Assembly (NCBI GenBank): GCA_023053685.1
Contig: JALIGW010000003.1
Span: 145,071,165-145,135,164 of the forward strand
Direction of reading: 5' to 3'
DNA length: 64,000 bases
Origin: Diadophis punctatus similis
Lineage: Eukaryota > Chordata > Lepidosauria > Squamata > Dipsadidae
The notes under the pieces were generated by a model, which worked only from the letters and a program-made list of their open reading frames with translations, was not told the DNA's origin and did no database searches. How positions within the stretch are numbered: position 1 is the first letter of the stretch; each line of letters opens with the position of its first letter. The translations under genes were made by a program, and so were the position numbers. Positions 1 through 17,206 of this stretch are shown piece by piece.

Positions 1-97
1 CTGGCCCAAGGTAACACAGCTGGCTTTGTGCCTAAGGCTGGACTAGAATTCACAGTATCCTGGTTTCTAGCCTAATGACTTAACCACTACACCAAAT
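1..97 (-). repeat. tRNA-derived SINE, truncated, antisense
   Basis: On the minus strand this reads as the head of a squamate tRNA-derived SINE: a gtggtgtagtggttaa-like A box, a segment resembling 'ggctagaaaccagga', then 'accttgggccag'. The same phrases recur at 28405-28635, 34640-34790 and 57545-57650. The window starts inside the element, so its 3' half is not visible. It is non-coding; family assignment is by similarity among copies in this window and by memory of squamate SINEs. Confidence 0.6.
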
Positions 98-780
98 ATA
101 TCCTATTTATTTATTACAATATTTATATGGTTGTTCATCTTGCAAAACATATAATACATAATTTTGCTTGAATTCTAAAACATATAGGTATGCCTTATGT
201 GATATGTGTCAGTGTTAAACCACACATTATAGAACTGCTTTGTTTCAACAACTATGCAGTAAGTTTCAAACATAATATTAACCTTCATCTAACAAAAACT
301 GAATGCTTCTAATCTCTCTATGACAAGCTGAAGAAGTGAAAAGACTGGACTTGCTACAGCTCATTTCAATCCCAATAGACTATGTATTTTATAATTGTTT
401 TAGAATAGCTAGCCAGAGTAGGTTAGCCATTCTAAATATAACCACAAAACAATTAAATAGAAAAAAAAGCTATATGTATAGATCTTGGACAAGGATGACA
501 TTTTATCTGTGAATGTAAATCTCAGAATTATTGTAATCATGGGCATGAAAGAAACCCCTACTGAACCAATGGGATTTACTCTAATATAAATATATAACAT
601 TTTTTTGGAAATTTGAATTGTTCTTTATTTAGTCAAGACTTTGCGAAATATATCATACTTATTTGGTCAGCAATATGTTATAGAAGAAGAGATGGTACTG
701 TAATAAATATTAGGCTTTAGTCCTGACTAATATAAATAATTATAAATTTATTAAAGTCCATTTATAATTCCTATAGTGCA
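98..780. other. AT-rich unique DNA, no gene seen
   Basis: No splice-bounded open frame, RNA gene or recognisable repeat was seen. The only frame (409-600, minus) is 63 codons, low in complexity and resembles nothing known. Confidence 0.6.
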
Positions 781-960
781 ACTTCGGGCAGATATTCAGG
801 GCTGAGATTATTATAATTGTCACCCAGTTGACAATTGACACCTGAGGGGTCAATGAAATGACCCCTCAGGAATGTAACTGTAGCGGCAACATCAAAGAGG
901 TCCAGGGTCAGCACAGGTAGGCCAGACCTGCCAAGACTATACCACTTGCTATCCTTTTGT
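781..960. repeat. Unclassified repeat-like segment with a perfect 12-bp stem
   Basis: This block is less AT-rich than its surroundings. It contains a perfect inverted repeat: CCTGAGGGGTCA at 841-852 and its exact complement at 859-870, separated by six bases. The flanks (agcggcaacatcaaagagg, gtccagggtcagcacagg) look like transposon-derived text, but I cannot assign a family. A regulatory or structural role is not shown. Confidence 0.35.
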
Positions 961-1923
961 TCTTACCTCATTTTTTTTAATGCTTTATACAATAGTCAGA
1001 AAGCAGACAATGAAATATTTACATACTGGCAACAGCTATTTTACTTATTTGTTTCTTACTTTCTAAAATACATTACTCATTTCAGTAAGAAAAAAAGCCT
1101 TAGTATAACGAATTGCAGTCCATTCCTATAAAACCTGATCCTATGGTTTAAGTGATTAAAACTCTACACGCGCAAAATATTTCTTTTTCAGTGCTGTTAA
1201 GTGCTGGAAAAATGACTTTGTTCCTGGAAAAAAAGGAACAGAAGCAGTAATAAGGATTGAATTGTAGTAAGATAAAGTAAAGAATGGCCCAGTTAAGACC
1301 ACTGGGTCCAAGGTCTAAACACTACCAGCTGCACCACTGCTTGATTTTAAATAGCGTGCATTATTCTATTAATAAGCTATAATTAAATAGAAATGGTGAA
1401 ACTAAACATGACAGGTTGTTTCAGAATTTTGCCTCCTACTAAGGTTGGCCTGTGGCATTGAGCGTCCTACCAATCTATGACGCAGATGTCATGCAACAAT
1501 TTTAACAAGAGTGGTCTGCAGTTAAAAATAAGAGATAAATATTTAAAAGTGACAAGCATAAAGCAAGCAATGACATATCCAAGTTGATTATCAAACTTTG
1601 CTATTGTATTGCCACCTGGTGAAATGATACAATCTAACCAAAATTACGTATTTATTGGAATCAAACTAGTCTTTTTAACTAACAAATGTGATATTCATGA
1701 GCAGATGGTCACTATATCAAAATACATTTATTCTAAGGGCCCACTTCAAAAAAATGTCTTATATACACCTAAGTACTGTACTAAGTTTAGATTCCGAATA
1801 TGAATTGTTACCACGGGAAAATTAAATAACAGATATATGATTCAACCAGAAGCAAACAGAATTGAATGGATGAAGAAGAAAAGCACCAGCAGGCGTAGCT
1901 GCCAAACCAAACAATCTTACTTT
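961..1923. other. AT-rich unique DNA with a small SINE scrap
   Basis: Mostly unique. A short segment near 1283-1340 reads on the minus strand like a fragment of the 'gtggtgcagctggt' tRNA-SINE class ('tggtgcagctggtagtgtttagacc'). No gene was seen; frames at 946-1131 and 1609-1803 are short and composition-driven. Confidence 0.5.
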
Positions 1924-2078
1924 TGTGTGTGTGTGTGTGTGCACACCGTGTTTCCCTGAAAATAAGACCCTGTCTTATATTTTTTTGAACCCTGAAATAA
2001 GCACTTGGCCTTATTGACATGCACTCAAAAGCCCGATTGGGCTTATTATCAGGGGATGTCTTATTTGGGGGGAAACAT

Positions 2079-2133
<55 letters not shown>
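1924..2133. repeat. (GT)n microsatellite interrupted by a MITE
   Basis: GT/TG dinucleotide runs occupy 1924-1940 and 2081-2133, on both sides of the small MITE at 1946-2080. The simplest reading is one GT tract into which the MITE inserted. Frames through this region encode only Val-Cys or His-Thr repeats and are artefacts. Confidence 0.85.
1946..2080 (+). mobile_element. Short TIR element (CCGTGTTTCCCCxAAAATAAG family), copy 1
   Basis: The termini are CCGTGTTTCCCTGAAAATAA and its near-complement near 2060-2080 (ggggggaaacatgg). The interior contains 'ggcttattatcaggggatgtcttattt', which is complementary in layout to the other end. A second copy in opposite orientation lies at 56203-56333 and shares nearly the whole sequence. 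It is 135 bp with no coding capacity: a non-autonomous inverted-repeat element. The superfamily is not proven; the 56-kb copy has TA at its left edge, which suggests but does not establish a mariner-type element. Confidence 0.75.
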
Positions 2134-6803
<4,670 letters not shown>

Positions 6804-6904
6804 ACCGTTGAACAGTTTCTACATTGAGGAAAAATACAGTACAATGTAGTTGACTACTTATTTGAAAAGAGGAAATATGTCAAAATATAAGTACTCACAA
6901 AGTA

Positions 6905-7904
6905 GCGTATTTTTCGGAGTATAAGACACACCGGAGTATAAGATGCACCTTAGTTTTGGGGGAGGAAAACAAGGAAAAAAGGCCTCTGCCTCCAAGCAAT
7001 TTGCCAAACAGCAAACAGCACAGATGATATATACTATTTGCTGTGTATTTCTGTGCATGTGTGCCTGACCCATAGAAATAGCAAAGAATTGGAGAAATGT
7101 ACATTATGCCAGAAAGTTTTCTTAAATGTAGTCACACTAACTCCTCCCAATTATTTAAATAGATCTACTCCAAGGTAAGTCAGGATTTAACTCTAATACT
7201 AAACAGGACACTGTTACATTTCAGACTATACTTGTACAGAGCTGTTAAAATTAATTAAAATTTCTAGAAGTATACATTATTCTCTATTATTTAAAAGAAG
7301 ATACAATAGCACTGGACCTCTTCAGAGCAAGCATTTATTTTAAAAAGCTTCTTTATTTTGTTAAGTTGTCTAGAGGTCTCCAACCTTGGCAACTTTAAGA
7401 CTTGTGGACTTCAACTCCCAGAATTCCACAGCCAGCAAAGCTAACAAAGCTGGCTGTGGAATTCTGGGAGTTGAAGTCCACAAGTCTTAAAATTGCCAAG
7501 GTTGGAGACACCTCGCTAGAACAATAATAAAGCAGTCTTTAAAAAATAAGTCTAATAATTTGAACATTCTACAGACATTTATAGCTATTCACTTATCCCC
7601 TTACATCCAGCAGAAAATAAAAATCTGCGTGTCTCTCCCAGCTATTTGCCTCTTTGCAGCTAGTTTCACTTTCATTTTCCCACGTGGCAAACCTAATCAG
7701 CTGTAGGTCGGGAAACTGCTACTGACTTGCTTGGCTTTACAGGCTCTTCCCTCTTTGCTGCAAGCAGGTAAATTGCTGGAAGACAGAGGCCAAAGAGTGG
7801 GGGTGTCTGGGTGGGTGGGGCTGCATTCGGTGTATAAGACGCACCCAGGTTTTCACCCTATTTTGGGGGGTAAAAGGGTGCGTCTTATACTCCGAAAAGT
7901 ACGG
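6905..7904. mobile_element. TA-flanked MITE (CGTATTTTTCGGAGTATAAG family), 1.0-kb copy
   Basis: The left end reads CGTATTTTTCGGAGTATAAG followed by a second ggagtataagatgcacc subterminal repeat. The right end (about 7835-7904) is its inverse: gtgcgtcttatactccgaaaagtacgg. TA sits at the left border (6903-6904); the right border reads CA, presumably mutated TA. The inner text near the right end (cattcggtgtataagacgcaccc) also occurs, inverted, in the 47094-48476 copy. A hairpin MITE is nested at 7377-7508. It has no coding capacity and is non-autonomous. That both ends belong to one insertion is inferred from orientation. Confidence 0.7.
7377..7508. mobile_element. Fold-back hairpin MITE (ttgaagtccacaagtctta family)
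   Basis: Two arms of about 60 bp (7377-7436 and 7449-7508) are almost perfectly complementary around a 12-base loop. The core phrase, tctgggagttgaagtccaca, recurs at 47911-48290, and diverged relatives lie at 24951-25056, 28015-28121 and 32650-32745. It is nested in the 6905-7904 element, hence younger than it. No coding capacity. Confidence 0.85.
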
Positions 7905-10139
7905 CAATGCCAGAGTTCTACAGTATCAGCAGTTTTTCTGCATAATATACCTAACAGGAATGCTTAAATCTGATAACTTCTCACCTCCTCCCTCTCAGTC
8001 CACCCTTTTGGTCTTTAGAGTTATTAGGCAATATTTTTAAGTAGTGAGACAAGCAGCTTGCACTCTGCTAATAGAAGGAATGGTTCTTTCTCTATCAGAC
8101 ACACACTCAAATATTTCTTTTTATGTTTTGATCACCAAAGAGAGCTGCATATTAATCAGACCATCCGCCACTCTACTGTCAAGAATATTCTAATTGGAAA
8201 AAAAACAATCATTTTCATCCCTGCTGGCAACATTAGAGCATTTAACCTGTTTCCATTACTTATACAAATTACCGTTATAAGGTAGGACAGATGTTAGAAT
8301 CAAGCCACAAAACTGACTGCCATGCATTCTTTATATGAAGAAGAAGAAGAGAGAAAGCTGTTAGAGCATGTTATGCCGCATCAATAATGCTCCCTCTGCT
8401 ACTTGATTCATTAACTTCCACCATCAACATTTCACTTTCTTTCTGTGTTCCATCTCATCTGAGCTTATTTCATTTGGAAGCAAATAGTCTTTTTCAGCTA
8501 TTTTTTAAAATCAGGTGCTCTCGAGGGTCAAAGGAAAGGAAAGCGGAGGGAACAAGAGAAAGAAAACCCAACATCCTGTCAAAAATGCTATTTCTCTAAC
8601 AGAGATGATAAAAGAGAAGTCAGTTAAGATATTGGTACTCTAAGATGGCTGTCACTTTAGATAGAAGATGGCACAACTCACCTAGACAGGTGACACTCTG
8701 GTCGGGCAAAGGGTTGATACATTATTGAGAACATGAGAGATTAGGAACGACAAAGACTCTAGGCCCAGAGTGCCTGGGGCTTTTTAAATAGTAAAATCAG
8801 CAGGCACATGAATTTCAGTCTCCATTTGCATTGCAGCGTCCATTTGCATCATCTCCAATTTGAAAAGAATCTCAGATAGTAGGGCTAGATGAGACATCTA
8901 AGACCTTAGAGAGCCAATATTAGAATAGACAACCCCAGGCCAATGAGCTGACTCAAACTTAAAGCATATTAAGTAGCAATAAAATATGCACTACAAGTGT
9001 AATTATTATAAGATTATTATGCAGGTACAGTGATAAAAAACAAGGGCCAAATTCTCCAGCTTGCTACTCTGAAGTCATCTTTTAGACTCTCATTCTAAAA
9101 TAATTATGCATAGGAATACTTTGAAAAAAAGTGATGCTGTCACTGAACTCAATTATCAAATTTCCATTATTGGAAGACTATAGATAGATAGCTTCCTTCT
9201 CCTTCCTATTTGTTTCATCATACGATGCATAATGAAGCAGTTCAACAATAGCATCAATGCAGAAGATGATATTTTCTTATATATACTAACATTTCCAAAG
9301 TGATGCTTTAATTGAGTATTGTTGGCTTAATTGCTCTTATCACTACCACATAAATACAATGAAAAAATGCAACAAAAAAGTAACAGCATATAAATTTTAC
9401 ACTGCAAAAATATATGCCGCTGGAGGCCTTATCCACTAAAAGAAGGAAAAAACATATACATTAAAGTACTGAAATGTAAGAAAATTGCAGATAACTGTAG
9501 TATTTTTTTAAAAAATACAGGTCTTAATTCCTACAACTCTAGGAAAATGTAGTTTACAATACAGCTCAAAATATTAAATCATGTATTTTAAAAAATATAG
9601 TACTAAGAAGTAACAAAGACCTTTTAAAAAAATGAGTTCAGTATATCCAAAAGCATTAATATATCAAGATCTGCTAAATACCATATGTATATTTTTGTAA
9701 AAATGCAGAGGTTCTATCAACCACTTACAGTTTGACTTTGATCCCTTCTCTGATTTCTAGCATGAACGTTTGATAGGAATATTGGCACATGCAGTTTGAA
9801 CACTCTGCTCAGTTTGGCAAATTCCCACTGACTAAAAGGAATCATACTCTGCTGAGAACGGAGTGAAAACAGGGTAAGGATTTTGATATTTGGCCAATTC
9901 TAAGTATTTGTCCCTGAGGGAAACTATACTGATATCTCCACTGTAACCGTAGATATAGTAACTCATTGCTTTAATTTCCTGCTTTAAAAGCTAGCAAAGA
10001 AAAAGGGAAAAGACACCGATGCCCTTTGGGTAACGGAATCTTACATGTAGCTTACAGTGCAACCCCTGCAAAGAGTGTGTGTACAGTATGTGGTAAATAC
10101 ATTAATAAAAAAGAGGAACGGAGATGAAAGGGAGCAAAG
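7905..10139. other. AT-rich unique DNA, no gene seen
   Basis: No exon, RNA gene or recognised repeat. The 8300-8600 stretch is somewhat more complex in composition, with purine-rich tracts, but shows no domain or splice structure. Confidence 0.55.
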
Positions 10140-10880
10140 AGACAGATTTTTAAAACAAAAGATGAAATCTTGCTTTAGAAAAGCTATCTTTGCAAAGGTC
10201 TGCTACTCGTTAAATCACTAAGAATATCTGTCAGACTTATCCTACTACACCATTTGGCTGATGTCAAACCTAAACAAACCAGATCAGAAAACCAGCCAGT
10301 GGCAGGACGTAAATGAAACGAGAGAAGACCAGTCTCACTGTAACTCGCATGGTTTGCTTGCTGATTTTGGGAGGAGGGGGGAAGGAAAGAAATAGTGGCA
10401 ATCATGACAGTCATTTGCAGTACTAATGTCCAATTCAGCCTCCTTTCATTCTCCTGATTTAGGTGGTCAGAGTAGTTTCGTAGACGACACAGGGAAGCTG
10501 TGCTGTTTAGCAGGCTGTTTAATGGGAAACTGGCAGTCTTATTTCTTTTCTAGATTTGGTTTGTCACTAGGTCTCCATTACATGCCACTCAGCTTTGATA
10601 TCTTTGGACAGGACTGATCAAAAGATGTCATTTGACCTACACAGCATGGCAGAAACTTGGAGAAGTCTCATAAAGCGACACTCTGGCTGTAAATAAAATG
10701 ACATTATTATTTCCTCTCTCCTATCATGTAGAAAAGCCAATTATGGTAATGCACTGCATGTCAATGAAAATACAGCAATCTTTTTGGAGCAGCTTCTGCT
10801 GGCGTCCGTGTTACAACTCTGCTTCCTGAAAAAATTTGCCCATTGGAAAGTGAAAAGGAATTGGTGAGAGATGTCTTGCA
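10140..10880. other. Candidate conserved noncoding block
   Basis: This stretch is less AT-rich and more complex than its flanks, contains no repeat signature, and has no open frame with recognisable protein similarity. That profile is typical of a conserved noncoding element such as a distal enhancer. I cannot test conservation, so this is only a pointer. Frames at 10184-10414 (minus) and 10426-10617 (plus) resemble no known protein. Confidence 0.25.
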
Positions 10881-12434
10881 GACTCTTCATAAAATTCTAG
10901 TATTTTTTTACAGTCCTGGTGATTGTTAAAAGTGTAAAAAAAACAGGGATAAACTGCTAGCTTCTGAATTATCAAATAATATAATCTCAAATAATTTATA
11001 GTTCATTGGAATAATCATTACATACACTACATCCTAAGCTTCTGAATGACAAGAAAGCTGGATTGATACCAATGAATACTATAATGACTAATATCCTTAA
11101 TTATTTATAGTTCAACAATACACGTATTGGATTCTCTACATTACACCGAAAGCCAAATCAAAGCACAGAACTAATGTTATTCACAATTTAATCTAATTTG
11201 TGTTAAAGTAATATATAGCATAATGTCACAACATAATGCTACATTCATCAACTATGTTTATAAAAATATCTTGCATTACATTTATATATTATTTTAAATG
11301 AATATTTTCTAAACAATGTTTCTAAATCCTCCTGCAATTTTAATTTTAAATACAGAAATATATATTTAATATGGCATTGCACACATACAGAAAAAAGTCA
11401 AGTAAAATCAAGGACTCTTATACTGTAATCCCCCACTTTGTTTCCATTTTATTTCATTCATTTTATTATTCCTTACATATCAATCAGGAATCACAATTTA
11501 AAATAAACTTTAGTTGTTGGTCAGCTACCTTCCCTGTCTGGGCATGATTCTGGTTTTTCACCAAAGAAAAGGCATATTACCCTTTATTAATGGACAAGTG
11601 GCTATATGATATTATAGTGTTATGTGAGAAGGGCATATCTTACATGCAGAGTTTTCAGAATCTTCTCATCTCATCTATATTTTACATACCTTTATAATCT
11701 GCAGTTAGTGTATATTGATATATTTGATGAAGCAATATTTTCTCATCACTCACGATCTTGGCTAGGTATGATATGAGCCTTATGTTCATAATGCCTTGTT
11801 ACTATTGGTAAACACATTTTATTATTAACATAATTATCTTTTGTATTATTATTTCATTATTCACCTGACTCACTTTTTAATCTTCTTTCCAACGTAAGGT
11901 GAAGTAAGTAATGGTGCCATCTAGTGAAGTTCATGGTTACAATTTCATGGACTCTTGAATGTGGACTTATAAAATCCAAGTTCAACTAAATCATTTTATT
12001 TTCTCCACCAACATCCACTAGATACTATGAGAAATGTAAATATACCAAAAAGTATGTGTCTGTACAATGGAGTTTCTTATCCTTCTTTGGATAATAATCC
12101 TTTCTGCCATAATAATATGATACTTTTGAACCAGTCAGGCACAATAGGATTACCTAACAATGAGTTGTACAGCTTCAATAGTACTGTGACTCTCCAAAGC
12201 AGCAGGATTTAGGAGCTATTTAAATTTTTCATGGCACCATGATGTTGTCCCATATAACCAAGGGGAAATTCAAATGAGAGCTAGCTTGAGTTTTTGGGAG
12301 TGGTGGATGAACTGAAGTACTAAGGCCAAAATTGCCTGGTACTCTTTTTGTCAGAATTATTTTGGAAGATGTTATATGGAAAACAAAAACACAGACGTAC
12401 TTGATGTGTTGCACTTTGGTTAATTATTTTTTCT
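10881..12434. other. AT-rich unique DNA, no gene seen
   Basis: No recognisable gene or repeat; the frames at 12027-12212 and 12229-12414 are short and featureless. Confidence 0.55.
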
Positions 12435-12484
12435 TTTCTTTTTGTCTAGTTACATTTTTTTCTATGTAACTAGACAAAAAGAAA
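12435..12484. repeat. Perfect 21-bp inverted repeat with 8-base loop
   Basis: The left arm (12435-12455, ending gtctagttacat) is exactly complementary to the right arm (12464-12484, starting atgtaactagac). The loop is T-rich (12456-12463). No transposon family is recognised and no flanking duplication was seen. Confidence 0.9.
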
Positions 12485-15400
12485 TTCGCATCTGGTTATA
12501 TTTAATTTTTAAAAGTATGCTGAGGATACAATTAACAGCAAATAAACACAAACTGGTTCACCATATATCTTGCTGTCAACTTATTAAGATATACAGTTTA
12601 TTTCTCTTTCATGTTATTTACTAATATATTACAATTAAGATGAATACTACAATGCTGTAGCTAAAATCAAATATCACATCTTCAAACAGAGATGCGTACA
12701 AATTTGAATAAAATCTTTGTTCAAGTATAAAAAGTAAAAGGACAACATTAATAAAATTGCATTCAATATAATCAAGCACAATTAATTGCAAGCTTTAAGT
12801 GTACGAATATATTGAAAACAAAGACTTTAAATACTACTTATTCCAACTTGATTAATTTCAAATCCAAGTAACATTCATTTTGCAAAGCCCATTTTTCCTG
12901 TTATTTATTTATTTTTAAAATAAAACATTAAAGGAAAACAGGGGAAACACATTTTGTTTAAGGGTGGTCTCTGCACTTAAGCCTGCATGATTTGCCTTTT
13001 ATTTTTTGGTTTCTAGAACATAATCATCATTCCTGCTCATAAAACCTTTGCAGCTACACTGTTATTTGAGCACAGCTGGAATATCTATGCCACATCTTCA
13101 GCCAGTTTATACAGAAAATGAGCAAGAAAGTCACCACTATTACTCAGTACGATTAGTGCATTTAAACAATTAGACCTGCAAATAAGAGGGAATAAAAACA
13201 TAAAAAAGCTGTATATGTGTTTGTTCTCACTTTTAAAAACCCTGAATCAATTTACGGTAAAATATAAACATAAAGTAAGAGACACAGGAATGACTCAGGA
13301 ATTATTTTTATTTCTTTTTTCTTATCCGGATCTATAGAACAATTGCAAGTTAGATGAGAATATTGACTCCTAGAAAATTTCTATACACATATGTGGCAGT
13401 GAAATTAAAATTTTCTTATATTGGAGCAAATGAACACAAATCTTTAAATCCCTGTCCAGAATATAGCACATACATGTAGAACAGTGGGAAATTGCAGAAC
13501 TTATATTTATAGTGAGTTAAAATGAATTTGAATCAGATTTAATTAGAACCCTGGGCTTCTTGCCTACTAAAATGGTTAGTATTGCATAACTAAAAATAAA
13601 GCATTAGCAGAGTAATAGCAGCTGCAAACAGATCACAGATATTATGTTATATACATCTGGATCCACTGATATAATTTCATTTCACTGCACATTTGGCCTC
13701 ACTATTCAGTTTTTTTTCTGTACATGCTGTATATGGATTTGTGCATGAAAACACATAGAAATAACATTTAATAACCACAGACAGAACTCATGCTAGAATA
13801 TGGCAATGCATTTAGAAGTAACCACAACATTTGTAATCAAACAATTTAAAAATCTTGATATCATCAGATACTTTATGTTTCCATGGAATGATGTCTCCAG
13901 ATTTAATGTGCCACAAGATATTTTCTTTGCTACAGCAAATTGAAATTGTATGATATTACAAAGAAATGTTTGAACAGAGCCTAAGAGGGTAAAGCTCCTA
14001 CTGCCCTAAGAAATTTCAGGCAACGTTGCATTCCACCAGCGTTATATCTAAAAAGATGCTTCTATATAATGCAAAGTGTCACAACCAAATTTAATCCTTT
14101 TAACAACAAAAACAATGCTTGCAAAATTATACTTTATGTAGTACTTACAAATCTGTACTATATAAAGTAGTGTAGGATAAAGGCAACAAATGGCATCTGA
14201 AAATACAGAGCAACAATGCTATGTTTATTATATGGCAGTGGCAGAAAATGCTATAGCTCTTCTCTTCTACCTAACGCTAAAAATACAGCATAATAATACT
14301 TTTCCTGCTACTAAAATAGCAGCTAAAATGACTACTAAGCTCTATTTTAATGCATGGCAAAGCTGCCCTGGCACAAAGTTTCAGACTGCAACGGATGCAC
14401 TGTTTATTGAGAAGCAGTTGTGAAATAGTTATTTGGCTAGCAATAAATAATATCTTAATGAGGCAATAGAGAATATATGGCTTTAAGTCCCAGTTTACTT
14501 AGTACAGTAGACTTGAAAGAACAAACTTGGGAGAAAATGATCAAGAAAAAGAGTAACCGTGAAAGGTGAAATCCATACTACATGTTTCTTAACAACTGTA
14601 CTTCTAAGAAACATTAATTTAGTTTCATCCAGTACTTCTCTAGAAATTTACCAGTGTGAATGCTTAAAATACAAATCACATTTGATTTATATAATTTTAA
14701 TATATCAAAACTGTATAGGTCATACAAAAACCTCCAATAGTTATTTCAATAATTTTGTTATGTACACACTTAATACATAAACAAGCTTATTGAAAAATAT
14801 TAGCTCAAGTCTTATAGCAACAATATTTAAGATGTAAACAATAACTAGCACCTCAAAAAATATACCAGCAAAAGCAAAGCCAGAGTTCTATGCAGCTTTT
14901 TCTTAAGTTTGTGACTGAACACCATTATGACAAAGCTTATTAATTCCTACCTTTAAATCAAAACAACCAAGTTGTTTTGCCATGACACTCAATGACATCT
15001 CAAGGTGTAAAAAAATGCTTTAATCGTTTTCTGAAATATGACCTACTACGTCATTTACTTTTTGAAAACCCTGAGGTCATGCAACACACTTTCTCTGTCA
15101 TTTGTAAGTACATTAACTTAGTAGCCATATGACAGTGAAATTATGATAATAGGCTGCTAAAATGGGTCATGCAGACACTGCATTTCATGTTAACTTCAAA
15201 TAACAGTGATAATATAGTCCAAATCAAATATGACAGTACAAAAACACATGGTTTACTTTACTCTGGGCTCTGCCAGAAACTGGGGACTGGACACTGGAGG
15301 ACTGAATGAAGTGATGCTAGTAAGGGACAGGGGGGTAAGAAATTTTCTGTATTTCAAGGTGAACAGTTTAATTATTTACAGGGAAATGATGAGAACCAGC

Positions 15401-17206
15401 AAATTGCATGCTAAATTAGCCTATTTTAAAAAAATATAACATACTTTGTAGTTCATATTAAAGTCTATGTAATAATTATATTAAATATTTGTTCCTAAAA
15501 TAAATAATTTTAAATAGTTTATTTTAGTCCCAATTAATGAAGTGTAGAATGATCAGCCTTAGAACTGACAATGAAGATATTAAAGTGGCAGATAAATAGT
15601 TTATTTTAGGATCAAATATTTCATCTAATTAGACATGGATTTAATATGAATTACAAAGGATATTATAAATAAGAAAAAGAAACTGTTTTGGGATAACATT
15701 TTAATTTTCTCTGGGCTTTTTGTTTATATATATGGTATTAAATTACAAGCAAGTTTATTACATCAAAATGCATTTGGATTATTGACAGTGTCCAAATGTA
15801 CTTAATGTTTTGTAGGTATTTGCTAATTTATAGATAACATTTTGGAAAGTTTGAATGGAAGCAAAATTTAGATTTGGAAATCAGAGCTGACACTAAGAAA
15901 TTAGGACTGTTGAGTTACACAGAAATCTACATTTCTTTCTTCCCAAGTCATTCCATGTTCTAAATCCTGTTGCTGAATATTCCATAGATTCATAGATTCA
16001 TTCATTCCATTTTCATCTATAAAAGTGACACTATAACACTAATATTTATTTGTTTATCAAATTTCTTCCCCCGAATTTCTCTCACCATTTACAGTATATT
16101 AATACAACTGACAGATTTTCATAAAAGCACTTTCCAAAAAAAAAAAGAACTGAAATCCACAAAAGGGCACTCTCACTAATTCCAGAAAACTGCTAAGAAA
16201 GAAGCCTTGTGATATTATATTGCTCCCCGTGAAGGAGCGCCATGGTGAAGGGTAAAGGTACACACAAGAAAAGGACTTCTGATCTTATGACAAAAAGAAA
16301 GCAAGTAGAAAAGACAAATGTTTCAATCATTATTTTGATGAATGGCCAGCTGGTGTTCTTTCCCCCAGGATGCTATAAACTTTACCTTGGCTTTCTATTC
16401 TTCTTTTCCAACTGATACTAAACATTCTATCTCTACTGTATATGCAGATTTCAAGATTTATTTAATTATTTTGACATCTACTTGTTCTACAGGTTGTTTC
16501 TGCTCTTCACTATTTAAGAAAATAACAAAGCCAATAAATGTATATGTATAAGCCAATAAATGTATATGTATATGTATATATATTTTAATTATACATATAT
16601 TTAAATACTTATTGTTACTATTCTCACAAATATGAAGCAGCTAGATTACTTAAGTCAGTTTCTTATGTGAAATTTCATCAAGGTTGACAAAGGAAAAAAA
16701 TCAAAAATAAAGAAAATAAATAGAATTCAAAATTGTCAAAACTGAAAATTTCAGAATAATAGAATTATAAAGTGCTATATATCCATAAGCTACAATATTA
16801 TAGCTTTGTCCTTTGTATTGTGTCCCTTATAATGACATGTAAATTATAATTTGCTATAGTACACAAAAGTAAAAAATATCTGTTGACTAAACAACTTAAG
16901 CTTGTGACATATTTGATATGGTCCCGGTAACTCTATATTCCTTCACTCTTCATTCAATACTTTTTCTCATTCATAAGAGTATATCTGTTTACTATCAGTG
17001 ATATAATAATATTATTTTAAAAATCAATTTGTCATTTGCTGGAACTTTTTTTTTTTACAAAGTTAGCTTCTAGCATTAGGATTTAGGAAACAAATAATTT
17101 GTGAAATTTGATGTCATTCCCTCCTCAGAAAAAAACTCTATTTAATTTGTCTTTACATTAATCAAAATGAAATGTCAATCTCTAAATTTCACAATGAATG
17201 AAAATA
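12485..17206. other. AT-rich unique DNA, no gene seen
   Basis: About 4.7 kb of unique AT-rich sequence. No exon or RNA gene was recognised. A short tail near 16239-16257 (gccatggtgaagggtaaagg) resembles a SINE tail phrase but is too short to call. Confidence 0.55.
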
